Source of the DNA: Callaeas wilsoni
Taxonomy: Eukaryota > Chordata > Aves > Passeriformes > Callaeidae
Reading direction: 5' to 3'
DNA: 64,000 nt
Assembly: GCA_013398955.1 (NCBI GenBank)
Contig: VWPU01006160.1
Location: forward strand, 1-64,000
Shown: positions 35,650 through 47,909 of the stretch, in pieces
Numbering within the stretch: position 1 is the first letter of the stretch
Layout: each line of letters opens with the position of its first letter
Program-made: the position numbers and the translations under genes
Notes under the pieces: model-generated
Told to the model about the DNA's origin: nothing
Database searches by the model: none
What the model saw: the letters and a program-made list of their open reading frames with translations, nothing else

Positions 35650-38502
35650 ACATAGTTTTGTTTTATACAAGCAAGGACCCCCTGTGAGGATTGAGGATTG
35701 CTTGTGAGAGATGAGATCCATCTGATCAAGCAGAACAAAAAGCATTTTGCCAGCTGGCTAGCCAGCCTGGTGAGGAAACATTTGAATCAGAGGGAAGAAG
35801 ACGAGCAGTAATATGAGGAAACAGTGAACAAAGTTGGGGTGTTAGGTTGATAAAAACACAAGGGATGTTGTAATCAACAGATCAGGGCAGAAGATAGCCT
35901 CACCCAAATATATCCGCATAACTAGGGAAGTGCCTTCCAGACAGAACTGTAGGGAAGGCTTCCATTACCTTGCTGGGAAATCAGGATGACTAACTGCCTT
36001 TTCTGAAGGAGGCAAACTGGAAGACTTAAAGGTCTGTGTGCAGTTACAGAGTTATAAGCACATTGGAATCATGGAGTTGTGTTGGGATAGCTCACACAAC
36101 TGGAGTACTGTGGTGGGTGGGTACAGGCTACCAAGGAAGGACAGGCTGGGACAGCATGAGGGGACCACCCTTTACATAAACTGCAATGGGGTGCATGTCT
36201 GCAGATGAACAATGAGCTGGGAAGAACTGATAGGTCAGGATTAGTTGGCAAACCGCATGGATGACAATGTGGTGGGCACCAAAGGCTGCCTTACTAGGAA
36301 GAAAACGTATATGATGCTTTCTTAACACAACTGGAAGAGTCCTGATGTTCAGAGGCCCTATGTTTTATGAGAGACTTGAAGCCCACCAATATGTGTCGCA
36401 AAGAGCCTACAGCAGTGCATGGGAAATCCAAGCCATTTCGGGAGAGCATTGTCACTTCTTGACACAGGTGATCACGGAGTCAATGAGAGGAGATGCTCCA
36501 TTGAATCTCATACAAACAAAGAAGAATTGGCCAGGATATAAACCTTAGGAACAGGCTGTGGTGTCCATGAGGTGTTAAGGAACCTGAAAGATGGAAACAG
36601 AAAAAAAGTAGGGTCGCAGCTTGGGCTTTTGGAGAGATTCTTTACTCTTCAGAAATCTGCTTAGAAGAATCCCATGGGTTGCAGTCCTAGAGAGAAGAGG
36701 TCCAGGAGAGCTGATTGGTTTTCAAGGGTTGCCTTCTCCAAGATCAAGAAAGGTTCATTTTGACAGACAAGAGGACTTCACGGATGATCAAGGAGCTTCT
36801 GACTGATCTCAAATATAAAGGAACAGTGCAAAAGGTGGAAGCAGAGAAAAGGTACCCTGGGACAAATAAACACTGGACAAACATGAAAGTATCGGGTTAG
36901 GAAAACCAAAGCCCTTCTGGAGTTAAACCTGATGAAACATGTGTGGAGTGCAAGAAAGAAAGTTTCTACACATGCATAAGCAGCAGAAGGAAGCTGAAGA
37001 ACAATATGGGAGTGTTGCTGAACGGGAAAGGGCATCTCATCACAAAGGACATCGAAAAGGCCAAAGGAGTCTTTGCTACTCTCACCTTGGTCTTTACTGG
37101 TAAGACCTGACTTCAGGAATTCCGGAGCAATAAGAATCTACTCAAGCACATTTAAACAAAACTAGACACAGATAAGCCCCTTGAACCTGATGCACCTCTA
37201 AATGCTGAGGAAGCTGACCCATTTCACTGCAAGAACAATCTTGATCAGCTCTGAAAGTCTGTGGCAAATTCCTTTGTACTGGAAGAAATCAATTGCCAGT
37301 TCTGCCTTCCTGAAAGAAATGAAGGAGGATCCAGTGCAACACAGGCCAGTCAGTCTCTCCTTTATCTGATGGAAAGCAATGGACTGAATCCTCTTCAACA
37401 ACATTTCCCAACACATGAAGGGCAAGAAAGGAACTTGAAGTCATTAGCAGGGATTCATAAAGGGGAAATCATGTGTGACCAACTTCATAGACTTCTATGA
37501 TGAGGTGAGTATGGTAGTGGATGAGGGAAAATCACTGGATGCTGTTCATCTTATCTTTATCAAGGTTTTCAACTCCATCTCCTGTAACATTCTCACTGAT
37601 AAACTGATGAAATGTGGGCTGTATATATGGACAGCGAGGTGGATTGAAAACTGGCTTTCATAATTGTGACCAGAACACAAGTTTCAGATTGAGGCCAGTT
37701 ACTAGTGAAGTACCGCAGAGATCAAAACTGGGGCAAATACTATTTAATATTCTTTTTAGTGACTTGGATGATGAGACAGAATGTTTCCTCAAAAAATGTG
37801 AGAAGAGTGGTTGATAGACCAGATAGGTCTCTTGCAACTTGGAGGTACCTGCACAAGAAACGGACCAGCAGCAACCTCATGAATCTCAACAAAGGTGAGT
37901 GCAAAATTCTGCGTTTGGACAAGATTAATCCCACTCATCAGTAGAGGCTGGGGGTTGATCAGCTGGAAATCAGTGTGGCAGAAAATGACTTGACCTGGTG
38001 GACACAAAACTTGCCACGAGCCAGCAATGTGGTTTTGTGGAAACAAAAAAGGTCAAAAGCATTAAGAGCTGGATGAGGCAGAGCACTGCTCACAGGTAGA
38101 GGGAAGTGATACTTTCCCTGTACTCAACTGGAGTACTGGGTCCTATGCTGGGCTCCCCAGTACAAGTGATACATCAAGAGACTGGAGCAAGTTCAGCAAA
38201 GGACCTCAAAGATGAAAAAGTGACATAGGGAAAAATATAAGAAATTTCATTTAAACATGGGGAAAAGGTGGGTTGGTTTTTTTCCATGGGGTGGGTAGGT
38301 TGTTTTCTTTTTTTCCCACTGCAAGACTGGTTTGTGGGACAGTTTGCCCAGAGAATATGGAGATCTCTGGGAACTCCATCCTTGGAGATATTAAAATCCA
38401 ACAGGGCACAGCCTTCAGCAATCCACTGTAGCTCGCTGTGTTTGAGCAGGAGGTTTAGATTAGATGATCTGTTAAAGTACCTCTCTATAACTTTGAACTG
38501 AG
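35650..38502 (+). mobile_element. Long, diverged CR1 LINE
   Basis: The 5' region is recognisable from about 35690 ('gatccatctgatcaagcagaacaaaaagcattttgccagctggctag'). Endonuclease remnants follow around 36060-36260. The RT shows the domain-A equivalent at 37540-37660 (a VFNSISCNIL block, where FDTVSHNIL is usual). The VPQ...LG block starts at 37710. At the position where FADD should lie (37797-37808) the frame reads CEKS, so the catalytic motif is gone. The 3' UTR passes 'ggagtactgggtcctatgctgggctcccc' and ends at 'ctctataactttgaac' near 38502. An irregular T/G-rich interruption lies at about 38264-38312. Overall divergence is higher than in the copies at 6499 and 20838. The 5' edge is approximate. 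Confidence 0.88.
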
Positions 38503-39440
38503 TGATAGTTAAAAACTTAAATCTTTTCAGCCTAATTGTTTCGACATCTCCTTAAGATGTATTTGGGCAATAGTGCCAGATAAAAGAAGCAGCAACATCT
38601 TCTGTAAAATGATCACTTTAAATTAGCTACAGAACTTTACATCAAAATATTTATCATGTGAAATAGAAAAAATCGAGGCTGGAAGTAATATGTTAGGCAG
38701 GGCTGATGCCTATTTGAAATCTGGAAGTTATGTTCTAAATAAATTACAGCAAATACAGCTGACCTCATAAATCCTTGGAAATCAAATTACTTGCAATAAT
38801 TAATCTGTGAAATAAACATGAGTGTCAGGATTTTCATATCTCATCTTCTCCCTCTTTTCACTTTTACCTGGCTCCTTCCCTTTGAGATGTTCAATCAACT
38901 GGAGTTTTTAACATGCTAAGAATTTGCAAATGATAAAATGGAACATTGTCAAAAATAATGTCAGATGCCAGGACTGCTCTGACACTCACAGTGCATTAAA
39001 AAGGGATAAAAGTAACATCTAATGAAAGTGCCTGCAGTGAAGGGAGTTGATATATAACAGTGTAACATAGAAAAGGACCTTTGATTTAATGAGGTTCAAT
39101 TTCATAAAAGTGCAGGTCTTCAAATGGGAATGTCATTGAAGTAATCAGACAGTCCAGCAACTTCCATCTTTTTGTAAAAGGAGACAGGTAGTTAAGTGTG
39201 GTTACCTTCTGAATAACAACAGAACTCACAACCCAATGTGATCCAGATCAAAACTGGGGCCCAGAACCAAGCTATGAGAGTATTGCTCTACACACATAGC
39301 AAATGTTTGTGTGGTCCCACAGAACAGAGGTGATATTGCTCTTTGCCCGCTGCTAAAGCTTGTTATCATACCTGGTTTGAGCTGTAGATGGTTCTTAGAA
39401 CACAGATGAGGTTTTTAACTGAAATAGGAGTGCAACAATA

Positions 39441-39480
39441 TATACACCTGTATTATGTCATATACATCTGTATTATGCCA
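39441..39480. repeat. 20-bp tandem duplication
   Basis: TATACACCTGTATTATGTCA (39441-39460) is followed by TATACATCTGTATTATGCCA (39461-39480). The two units differ at two positions. Confidence 0.9.
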
Positions 39481-40432
39481 TATAGAAAATAAAAACAATT
39501 TGTGTCTTTCCTCTTGTTTAAAATTATTAGAAAGATCTAATCTGCTTTATTTGATTCAGCTGTATTAACATTAGTAACCATATGAAAAAAAAATTAAATG
39601 CCTTTTCTGTTCCTACCGGACTGATGGGATAGAGAAATGAATAAAATCAGTAAAATGGTAAGAATCCTTTTCAAAAGGCTCTCTTCTGACAGTGACATCA
39701 AGAAAACTTGTAGGTGTTGTGGTTTTCTTAATGGAAAGTAAGAGGTGGGTGCTAGTATATCTGTGTGTAGCAAAGGTGTTTCAGGAAAATTGGAAAGCTC
39801 CTGCTGTGATGGTTGGCTGTCCAGCATTAAGGGTGTTAGCATGCACTGAAGCTTCGCTCTTTGATACAGTTAGCTGAAGCAATTTTGGCTGCTCATGTTC
39901 TCCAGAGTCAAGGTGTTTCTAGGAAGAGCTATTATCATGGCTTCTCTTTTTTTCTCTGCCCTGCTTGCGTTTTCCAAATCTAGGTGAGGGCTTTTAGAAG
40001 CTACACGCAGTTTCTTCCACAGCCTTTTCTATTATGAACATGCTTATTAAATGTTTACTTTCTGGAAAAATTGTCTAAATAAAATATCTGAGAGATTTCC
40101 GTTTCTCAGTAAATATTTTTTCCATGTACATTAATGTCAGGCCAGGGCAAATCCTGGGGGAGCGAGCTTCCTAAAACTCCAGAGCTAGCTGCAAATATAT
40201 GAATGCCTCCTTAAAATGTGGTCAAATACAGTGAGGTTTTCCTTGGATGGAAATGTGCATGTCTGTCCTGACTTCTCCAGGAGTTATAGATATTCTTACT
40301 CATGTTGATGGATTCTCCCTTGAGTTTTATTCTTTGGATTAGACAGCTTTTCAAAATGGTTATCTGTTTCAGATTAAGAGCTTGTTTTAAAGTTCACATG
40401 AATGGCCCTATTATCTTTCCAGTGGTCCTTAG

Positions 40433-40452
40433 AGTCAGTCAGTCAGTCAGTC
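40433..40452. repeat. (AGTC)5 microsatellite
   Basis: Five uninterrupted AGTC units form a very short tetranucleotide repeat. Confidence 0.9.
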
Positions 40453-40500
40453 ATGACAAAACCACTATGAGAAGAGTCTGTTTTGCTGACAAATCTAAGT

Positions 40501-40690
40501 ACAGACTAAAATAAAATAAACAAACAAATAAAAACTCAACCCAACCCATCTCAAACAACCAAAAAACCAGAAAGTGAACACAAAAAACACCCCTAAAAAA
40601 AAAGGGCACAAACTCAATCACAAAAAGAAAACTAACAACCCTGAACACAACCCAAACCCCCAAACACCCAAAAAACCCTACACCAGAAAA
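40501..40690. repeat. A/C-rich low-complexity tract, G4-capable on minus strand
   Basis: Across about 190 bp the plus strand is nearly all A and C, in AAACA/AACCC-like runs. The minus strand is therefore T/G-rich. C runs at 40651-40653, 40657-40661, 40667-40669 and 40676-40678, with spacers of 3, 5 and 6 bases, give a G3+N3-6 quadruplex pattern on the minus strand. The 63-codon frame 40574-40765 is an artefact of this composition. Confidence 0.85.
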
Positions 40691-41887
40691 ATAGTTAAAA
40701 TGTCAAACTTTACTGAGAAACAATCTTATCATCCAATCATTGCTAGTTGCAAAGACTTCACTTGAAAGTTTATGTGATACAATTTATGTCTGTGCATTCA
40801 TTACAAGGCCCAGGCAAATGGTTTGTGTGATTTCATTGAACTGCACTAAGATGTTCCTGGAACTCAGTTGTTTGCTGACGCGGTAGTCTTGTCTCTTAAC
40901 AAGATGCCACAGCACTGTGCCAGGATCTCATGCCGTGAAAACATACCTCGGAGGAATGAGAATCCCACTTACGTATCCACAATTATCTAAAAGGTGAAAC
41001 TTGATGAAGCAGGAACTTCTCTCTGAAACTCTCTTTAAACAGACTGCAAAATAAAGTGCTAAACCCACTGAGTGTTCCTATATTCATTCTGTATCCCTTC
41101 AAGTCTGCATTTGACCATTGCTGGAGACCTCCCTGCAGAGCATTCTATTTTACCAATAACATTGGAAGCATCCAAATGTGAGCTCCTGGAAAAGCTACAG
41201 CCAGCATTCAAACACTTCAAGGAGCAGGGGACAAAGTTTGCCTGCTAACATATGCTGAAGCATGTGCTACCTCATCTTCACTCTTATTATTACATCCAAC
41301 TGCTGGCACATGCTACCATCACATTTTCAGTTTGCTGTGTGCAAAGGACTGCTTGGAACACAGTGGGAACAAGTCTTACCAAAAGAAAGAATTTGTGTTT
41401 TCCCTGCCTTACCAGACAGATCATCTCACTCCTTCTTTAATATGGTTGTGTTTCTTCTTTTTCAAAATACAAGTGCAGTCTGAAATGTAATCGCTTTATC
41501 CAGAGAAAAATAGCCAAAACCACATGCAGATGGAAAGTTACAGTAGCTTAGAAGGTGCAAATACAATTTATGGTCAGTTAAAGTTAGGTGAGAAGCAAAT
41601 TGTGGCAACTTCTCTCTTTTTTGATGTGACTGCAATGGATATAGACTGGAAACTTCAGTCAATGGAAATGACAGAATAGTTATTTATGACTGTTTATGCC
41701 TCGAAGAAGTAACATACACTCTGCAAGAGAAAATACATTTTTTGTCAATGTGAACAGTAGGCTTTTTCTGTATGTGCTAATGCATGTGCCTGATTAATAC
41801 TTACTGTAGGCTCTGTACACACTCTGTACACAAACCGTTCATGCCATAAATATGGACAACTAACCATGAAAATATTCAGAGTGCACT

Positions 41888-41958
41888 GTACAGGAAAAGA
41901 AACTGAAGCACAGGAAAGGAAGATGATTTGTTCACTGTCCACCAGGGAGATAAGAGGA
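41888..41958 (+). mobile_element. MIR-like CORE-SINE relic
   Basis: The string 'caggaaaagaaactgaagcacaggaaaggaagatgatttgttcactgtccaccagggaga' follows the well-known MIR segment 'cagatgaggaaactgaggcacagagaggttaagtaacttgcccaaggtcac'. It is diverged but collinear. It would be tens of millions of years older than the CR1 and LTR insertions on the left. Confidence 0.5.
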
Positions 41959-42942
41959 ATAACTGTGAAGAGCAAGCTGCTTTTTAATTCCTGTTAAACT
42001 CTGTAATCACAAAGCCGTGCTTTACAATTAGAAGTAATAGTCATTCTTAGGGAATGCAGAGGGCTATAAATGTTTGCAGTTGCAAAAAAGCCTTGTGTTA
42101 GATCTCTGCATAGATTGGAGCAGCAGACCATGGCACTTTCCTTGAAATTGGAACCTTTGTTGTCTTCTACTCTGTTGGAATGGATTTGCACGTGCTGTCT
42201 GTAAACGCCTTCACAACTAATGCTGTTTTCATGTGCAAATGTGGAGTGGTGCTTGACAAATGACTAAGCTGTTGTGCAGTTTAGGTAAGACAACGTTGAT
42301 CAGAAGACAGGAAAAAAAAGTTTAAGAAGATTTATAAATTTATATTGTGACATCTTGGCTGGCTAAAGAGAACTTTCTGACAGAAAATGGTATTTCACTT
42401 AGCCGTATTACCTCTTGTTGAAAATGTGACTGAACGACAGTGTGGTGACTTTATATGCTCTTGGAAGGGCAGCACAGATTTCCTTATGATGGAAAGACTT
42501 TAGAAAAATGTATCGAGTAAACTGAGATAGTAGCTGCATCAAAAAGTCAGTAAAATCAGTATAAGAGAAGAACTTGTCCACCTCAGCTTGTTGTAGTGTG
42601 CTAGCATTTTTGGTCAAGTAAAAGACCAAACAGTGTTTGGTACGACAGTGTGAGTGCCTGAGGGATAGGAAGCAGCAGATATTGGTATTCTGGGAACAGT
42701 GTTGAGAAGAATTGCTGCAAAGGTAGGAGGGTTGTAAAAATAAATCTAAAATGTGGGAGTGGAAACTGGTAATGAGGGATGTTTCGAAATCTTTTACACA
42801 GACTGGGGAAAAAAAGGAAAAGGAGTGAATAATGGGAATTTAAAACTAATATGAGGAACTAAGGACAAACAAAGGGAGAAAAACACAGGCTCAATAGAAG
42901 GACTCTACTGAAAGACAACCCACCCTCTTGCAGTGTTACGGC

Positions 42943-42995
42943 GACAAATTCTGCTCTCAGTGCAACTGATGTAAAGCCTGACTAATTCCATCTGC
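42943..42995. repeat. Relic of an ancient amniote palindromic repeat
   Basis: 'acaaattctgctctcagtgcaactgatgtaaagcctgactaattcca' is collinear with the common motif 'caaattctgatctcagttacactggtgtaaatctggagtaactcca'. This is half of the old palindromic repeat whose other form is seen at 2773-2870. Confidence 0.45.
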
Positions 42996-44879
42996 CACCT
43001 AGACTAGTGCAAATCTAAAAGAATTTGCAGAAAACACTGGAATTAATTTTAATTTACTTTAGTCTAAAAAGAAAGATTTTACCCTTTCTTATATTTGGCA
43101 AGCTCTTTTCTTTTATCTTCCATTTTAGAACAGTAATTAATTTACTCCATTCATTTTGGTTTTCTTTTGTTTTGCTTTTGCCCCTTTTTCCTCCCTTTTT
43201 CTTTTTCTGTTTTGTAGTGGTAGTTTAAGCAAAAGAAGCCAGGATCTTCCCGCATCTAGATTCTCTTTAAAGTGTCATGTGAAATGTTCCTGCAGCACTT
43301 TTCCAAGACTCTGATAGATGCTGTTTATGTTGATATGATCCACTCTATAATAGGAGCTTAATATAAAGTGCGCCCTTATGTTATGCTTCAAATCACACAG
43401 GTTTCAATTCACACTCCCCCAAAAAGCAAGAATGAGATTAGCATCTAAATTGAAATTGAAGCTAAAGGAATCTGTGAAAAACAGAGGTCTAAAAAAACCT
43501 TGAGTATCAGTTTTAGGTTTCTTTTTACACTGTATCTTTGTCATTTCTCAGAAAATAAGCTTTCAGTAATAAGTAAGCACTAAACTGTGTCTGGTCTTGC
43601 ACAGGTGTGCTGAGAGATGAAAAAGGAAGACATTTAACCCCATTTAGTTAATGCCAATAACTTCAATGAACATGTAGCAACATCAAGAAGGCAATAGCTC
43701 AGCCAAAGTGTGGCTGCAAGAGCTCCAACTGCCTCATCTTTCCTTAATGGGAGATGCAGGTGAAGCATATTCCCTGGTCAGACACTGTTTCCATGGTCAG
43801 CATCAGTTGCCCACACCTCTGCTCCCCTCCACCCCAGCCAATTCTCAGAGCTTTGGGAATAATTTGGACATGCAGACAGGCTTTCATTCGACACCGTATT
43901 GCTCTGGGAATTTGTCTGGCACAGAGATAGCAAATAGTTTGAATAAAGGAAAACTCTTTTAAGATACGTTGTATTTCCTTAGTTTACCGCTGGTTCTCAT
44001 GTATATTCTGAAAACAGTGTTCAGAGTAAAGCCAAAGGAAAAAGCTTTAAATTATTCATTCTTGCCTCCCCCAAAAATGCACAGTATGGTTTCCAAAATT
44101 GCTTTACACACAGTCACCGATGATAAGTAAGGAGATCAGAGTGATGCATAGCCCCTCAATTCTCATTATCTTCAGTGTGCAGGGACGACATCAGGAGCTT
44201 TCCCACAAACTTCCAGTGACAGTAGATATCCCCCTAATGAGCCCTTTAACTCTCACCACCTGTGAGTGAAGGAGTCAGAATTTGTGTGAGAAATTCTAAC
44301 AAAATGAAATGAACTAAAGAACTAAAAATAAAAAGTGATTAAAAAAAGGAGAATGTGCTGAGGGAGTGTAATGGCATAATCACTTTTTTTCACAATTTTA
44401 AGCGCAGGCATGCCGTGGTGGAAATCTGAGCATTGCATAGTAAATATTCTGACACTAATGGAATGATTTTAAATGCACTCTAATATCTTTCTGATGAATA
44501 ATGTGTGGCACTTGAAAGAAAGCTTGACATGATGAGAAAGAAGAGAAGACACATTCTCTGCTGTAGTATCCCCTCATATATTCCTAAATGTGAACAGCTT
44601 GAGCACTTAAAGCAGCTATTGCTTATTTCACTCATAACAAATAGTTAGCTGTTGTGTTACTAAGGGGGGGGAAGGGGTGTTTGTGACACAGACTTTCATA
44701 ACATCACAGCAAAACCCAAGAAGTATGTGAAGGAAAAGAGTGAAAGAGTGTGTTGACATATTTTTATTCTGCATATGCAAAAAACTACTACATCCCCTCC
44801 CCCCCAAAATCTTGAAATACATCGATTCAGCCACTTGCTCCAGCTAGTCCTGTCATCACTTAGTCAAACCCACATTAAT

Positions 44880-44945
44880 TTCAGCAGGGTTTCACTTGAA
44901 CAGAAATAAATTAAGTAAAATCATCAGGATTTGGCCCAGAAACAT
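44880..44945. repeat. Possible ancient amniote repeat relic
   Basis: It ends in 'catcaggatttggccca', the reverse of the 'tgggccaaatcctg' edge of old amniote repeats. The body resembles the same class only loosely. Confidence 0.3.
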
Positions 44946-46815
44946 ATAAATCTGCTGTTATCAGATTTAGTTACTGTTATCAGTTTAAACCACCAGGCTA
45001 ACTGAGACAATCTAGGGAACCTGTTCCCACCCTGCCCATTTAAAACATCAAGATGGACTTTTGCAGGCAGGTCACAATGAATTTGGAGTTTGAATTCCCA
45101 TGAGGAGCAACTAGTGCAGAAGCAAGTGCTATTTTCATTTTGCTAGCAATAGACTAGAGGTCCATATATCTGTGCATTTACAAGACTTAAAGATCCCATG
45201 ACTCTCTGTGAAATCACATCAATTGCACTAGCAGAAATTGAAAATGGACATTTATAATGACTTACTAAAATTCTTGGTCAGCAATAAAATAAATTAAAAT
45301 GTGTCTCAAAAATCTAAGGATTTATGTGCTGTATTTTCAGTCAATAAAGAAAATGACAGCATGCGAATCTGTATTACAGCTGGTTTTATAGCCAAACTTT
45401 CACAGGAGAGTTGTGAGAATGACTGAAATGCATGTTTGGAGTTTTGCCCAAGAATTACTATGCTGGGCAGAATACCATTAAGAAAACTGGGAAAATTTAG
45501 TTAGAAACATATTTCTTTAGAGTTTTGTTAGGTACTTTATGTTACTGTCCAGATGATAATTCCTGATCCTGCTCATACTCTTCTTAATTCCTTATAAAAT
45601 AGTCATGATATTCATGTGAATGTATACACTCAGTATAGACAGAATGTAAAATCTTCCCTTATTTTATCTACTTGCATTTTTTTTCAGCTGGGATTTTCCT
45701 TGAAGCACTTTTAGTAGTTCTTATTTAACATGGTGTAAGAAAGAAAAAAACCCAAGACTTACCTGGAGTTCTCACCTGATCCACAAACCTTTAGACCTGA
45801 ATACTGAATAAAAAACATGCCCTTTATTCAAAGTAATGTTAGTATGTAAAATATGTAAACTCTAAACTAGTATATCTATTTTTCTCTCCATGTGTCGTTC
45901 CTTTCTTCCTTTTTCTCTCTCCTGTCCAAGTTACTCTGAATCAGAAGCATCTTCCTATGTTATGGATACAGATTTAACTGAGCAGCCCATCTATCACTTT
46001 CAGCTAAGACATAATATCAAGCTCATGTTGTCATATTGCCTTGCAGAAAGTCTTCACCTTTCTCAAAGCTAGATAAAAGGTGGCAAGAGATGAACCTCTA
46101 TCAAATTTCCGAAAACATCTGTAGGGTTTATTTTAGCTATCCCTCTAAAGCTAGATTTTCTTCATTTGCTTAAGAATAATAACTATTGCTTCTGCCCTCT
46201 AAAAGCTGTAAGAAGTTATCTAAAATAACCCTGTCAAAAGAGACAGATATGTATGATAAGACCCACTGACAGTTTTGATGAATTAAAGAAATATAAACAC
46301 AGCATTCATTAAAATAAAGAATTACTTGGAAATTATAATGTGCATACATCAAGAATATAAGAAATGTAATCTAATGAATTCTGTCAATACAGGAGTTTAA
46401 GAGGTCAGCTACCTTTGCCAAACAAATCTATAAGATATCTAACATGGAAGAGCTATGAAAGAGAAAAGATGCTTGCAACAGAAAGATTAAGAAAGGAATG
46501 AGGTAGGCAAAAACAATCTTAAGGTCTTGTTCTGCGTGTCTCAGAATGTGAATCACAGGACTAAACGGAGATATTTGATCTGAGTTAGTCACTGTGGTTT
46601 TCCTGTCTAATCTATGACAATCAAATCAAACTAGCCAGTGGTGTCCTGGACATGATTAATTTCTTCTGAAAGTATATATCTAAAATAAGCCAGATCAATC
46701 AAACCTGAAAAGTGCCTATGAAGGCACTTCTCAGTGAAGAAAACTTCAGTGATTGAAAAAGGATTTTAGGAGAGTGGCTCAGACGTGTATACGTACACTG
46801 TAGACACATATAGCT

Positions 46816-46880
46816 TGAGATGAGATGAGATGAGATGAGATGAGATGAGATGAGATGAGATGAGATGAGATGAGATGAGA
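46816..46880 (+). repeat. (TGAGA)13 pentanucleotide microsatellite
   Basis: Thirteen uninterrupted TGAGA units, 65 bp, with no imperfection. This suggests a young and probably length-variable locus. Confidence 0.98.
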
Positions 46881-47837
46881 TGAATCCTGTCCTTGGGCTC
46901 TGTAATTTACCTTCAACAGCAATTGGCAGCTTAATTTGCAGATCATTGGGTCAGATCCTGTCAGTGGAAAGCAAAGAAGAGACTAGCATGGAAAAATCAA
47001 ATTATTCCTTCTTAAATGGAAGAAACAAGGAGAAATTGCCACAACACTACTCTTCTCTGACTCAGCAGTTTTGAAATTATATCATTAATTATATAGATAA
47101 TGCCATATTAATACTTAAAAAGCTTCTATGTCAATATTCGTAGAATATTTAGATACAGTCACTTTCAGCTACTTAATTGGGCAATGCTAATGGGTTAAAG
47201 CAACTAGGATAATTACTCATGTTTTCCAGTTCTGGAACCATGTATTTGTGAAGCCTGGACTTGTGTTAAAACAGAAATGTAACCAGTGAGGTAAGCAGAA
47301 GGGCAGGGAAAAATATGAGGAATACCATAAATTTGAATGAGTATTTGCCACTGGGCAGTCCAAAGCCTAAAAATCTGGAGTTCAAAGTTCGAAAGATACA
47401 AGAGTTCAAAGAGGATGTTTAGAAGACTGGGTGAATTTTACACAGGTAATCTAATGAAGCAGCATAGAAATAAAGACAGTGAGCTGAAGAGAACTGATGG
47501 GTGAACTATGACTCAACCTAACAAAGGAACTGAAAACTAAATCATACACTGAAAAATTTTCAAGGGCTTTCGGAGCACATAAATCTACTTTGTAAGTTAT
47601 AGAGTACCTTCATAATTATTTTTGTATCTATAGTCTGCCTCGTAGTAGACTATATACAGTGGACTTCTTTAAAGCTAGTCCAAATAGCAAAGTCACGTGT
47701 CCTTAGACAAGAGTCTGCAATGCAATAACTAGTACCATTGTTTGGAACCATGTGAGATCACATTGAAGGTTCATATATCTTTATGCTAAGAGATGTCTCC
47801 CAATGGTGGCAAACCCATAGAAAACAGTTGTATGGCA

Positions 47838-47876
47838 TTTTGTTTTGTTTTGTTTTCATTTGTTTTGTGTGTTGTT

Positions 47877-47908
<32 letters not shown>

Positions 47909-47909
47909 A
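47838..47909 (+). repeat. Compound simple repeat (GTTTT)n then (GTT)n
   Basis: Irregular TTTTG units (47838-47880) pass into about ten GTT units ending near 47909. The minus-strand frame across it reads as a run of threonines, which is only the repeat. Confidence 0.95.

Larger units (their letters stand above)
38503..46815. other. Transposon-poor, AT-rich non-coding stretch
   Basis: No gene is found. Only small repeats and old relics, listed separately, interrupt it. The segment 38520-38860 is AT-rich, repeat-free and full of TAAT/ATTA-type cores (see the findings). Confidence 0.6.

Noticed and set aside
40574..40765. Lys/Asn/Pro-rich 63-codon frame
   Set aside because: It is a translation of the A/C-rich low-complexity tract.
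46816..46880. Regular repeat array considered as CRISPR
   Set aside because: The units are 5 bp with no spacers. It is a microsatellite in a eukaryotic genome.
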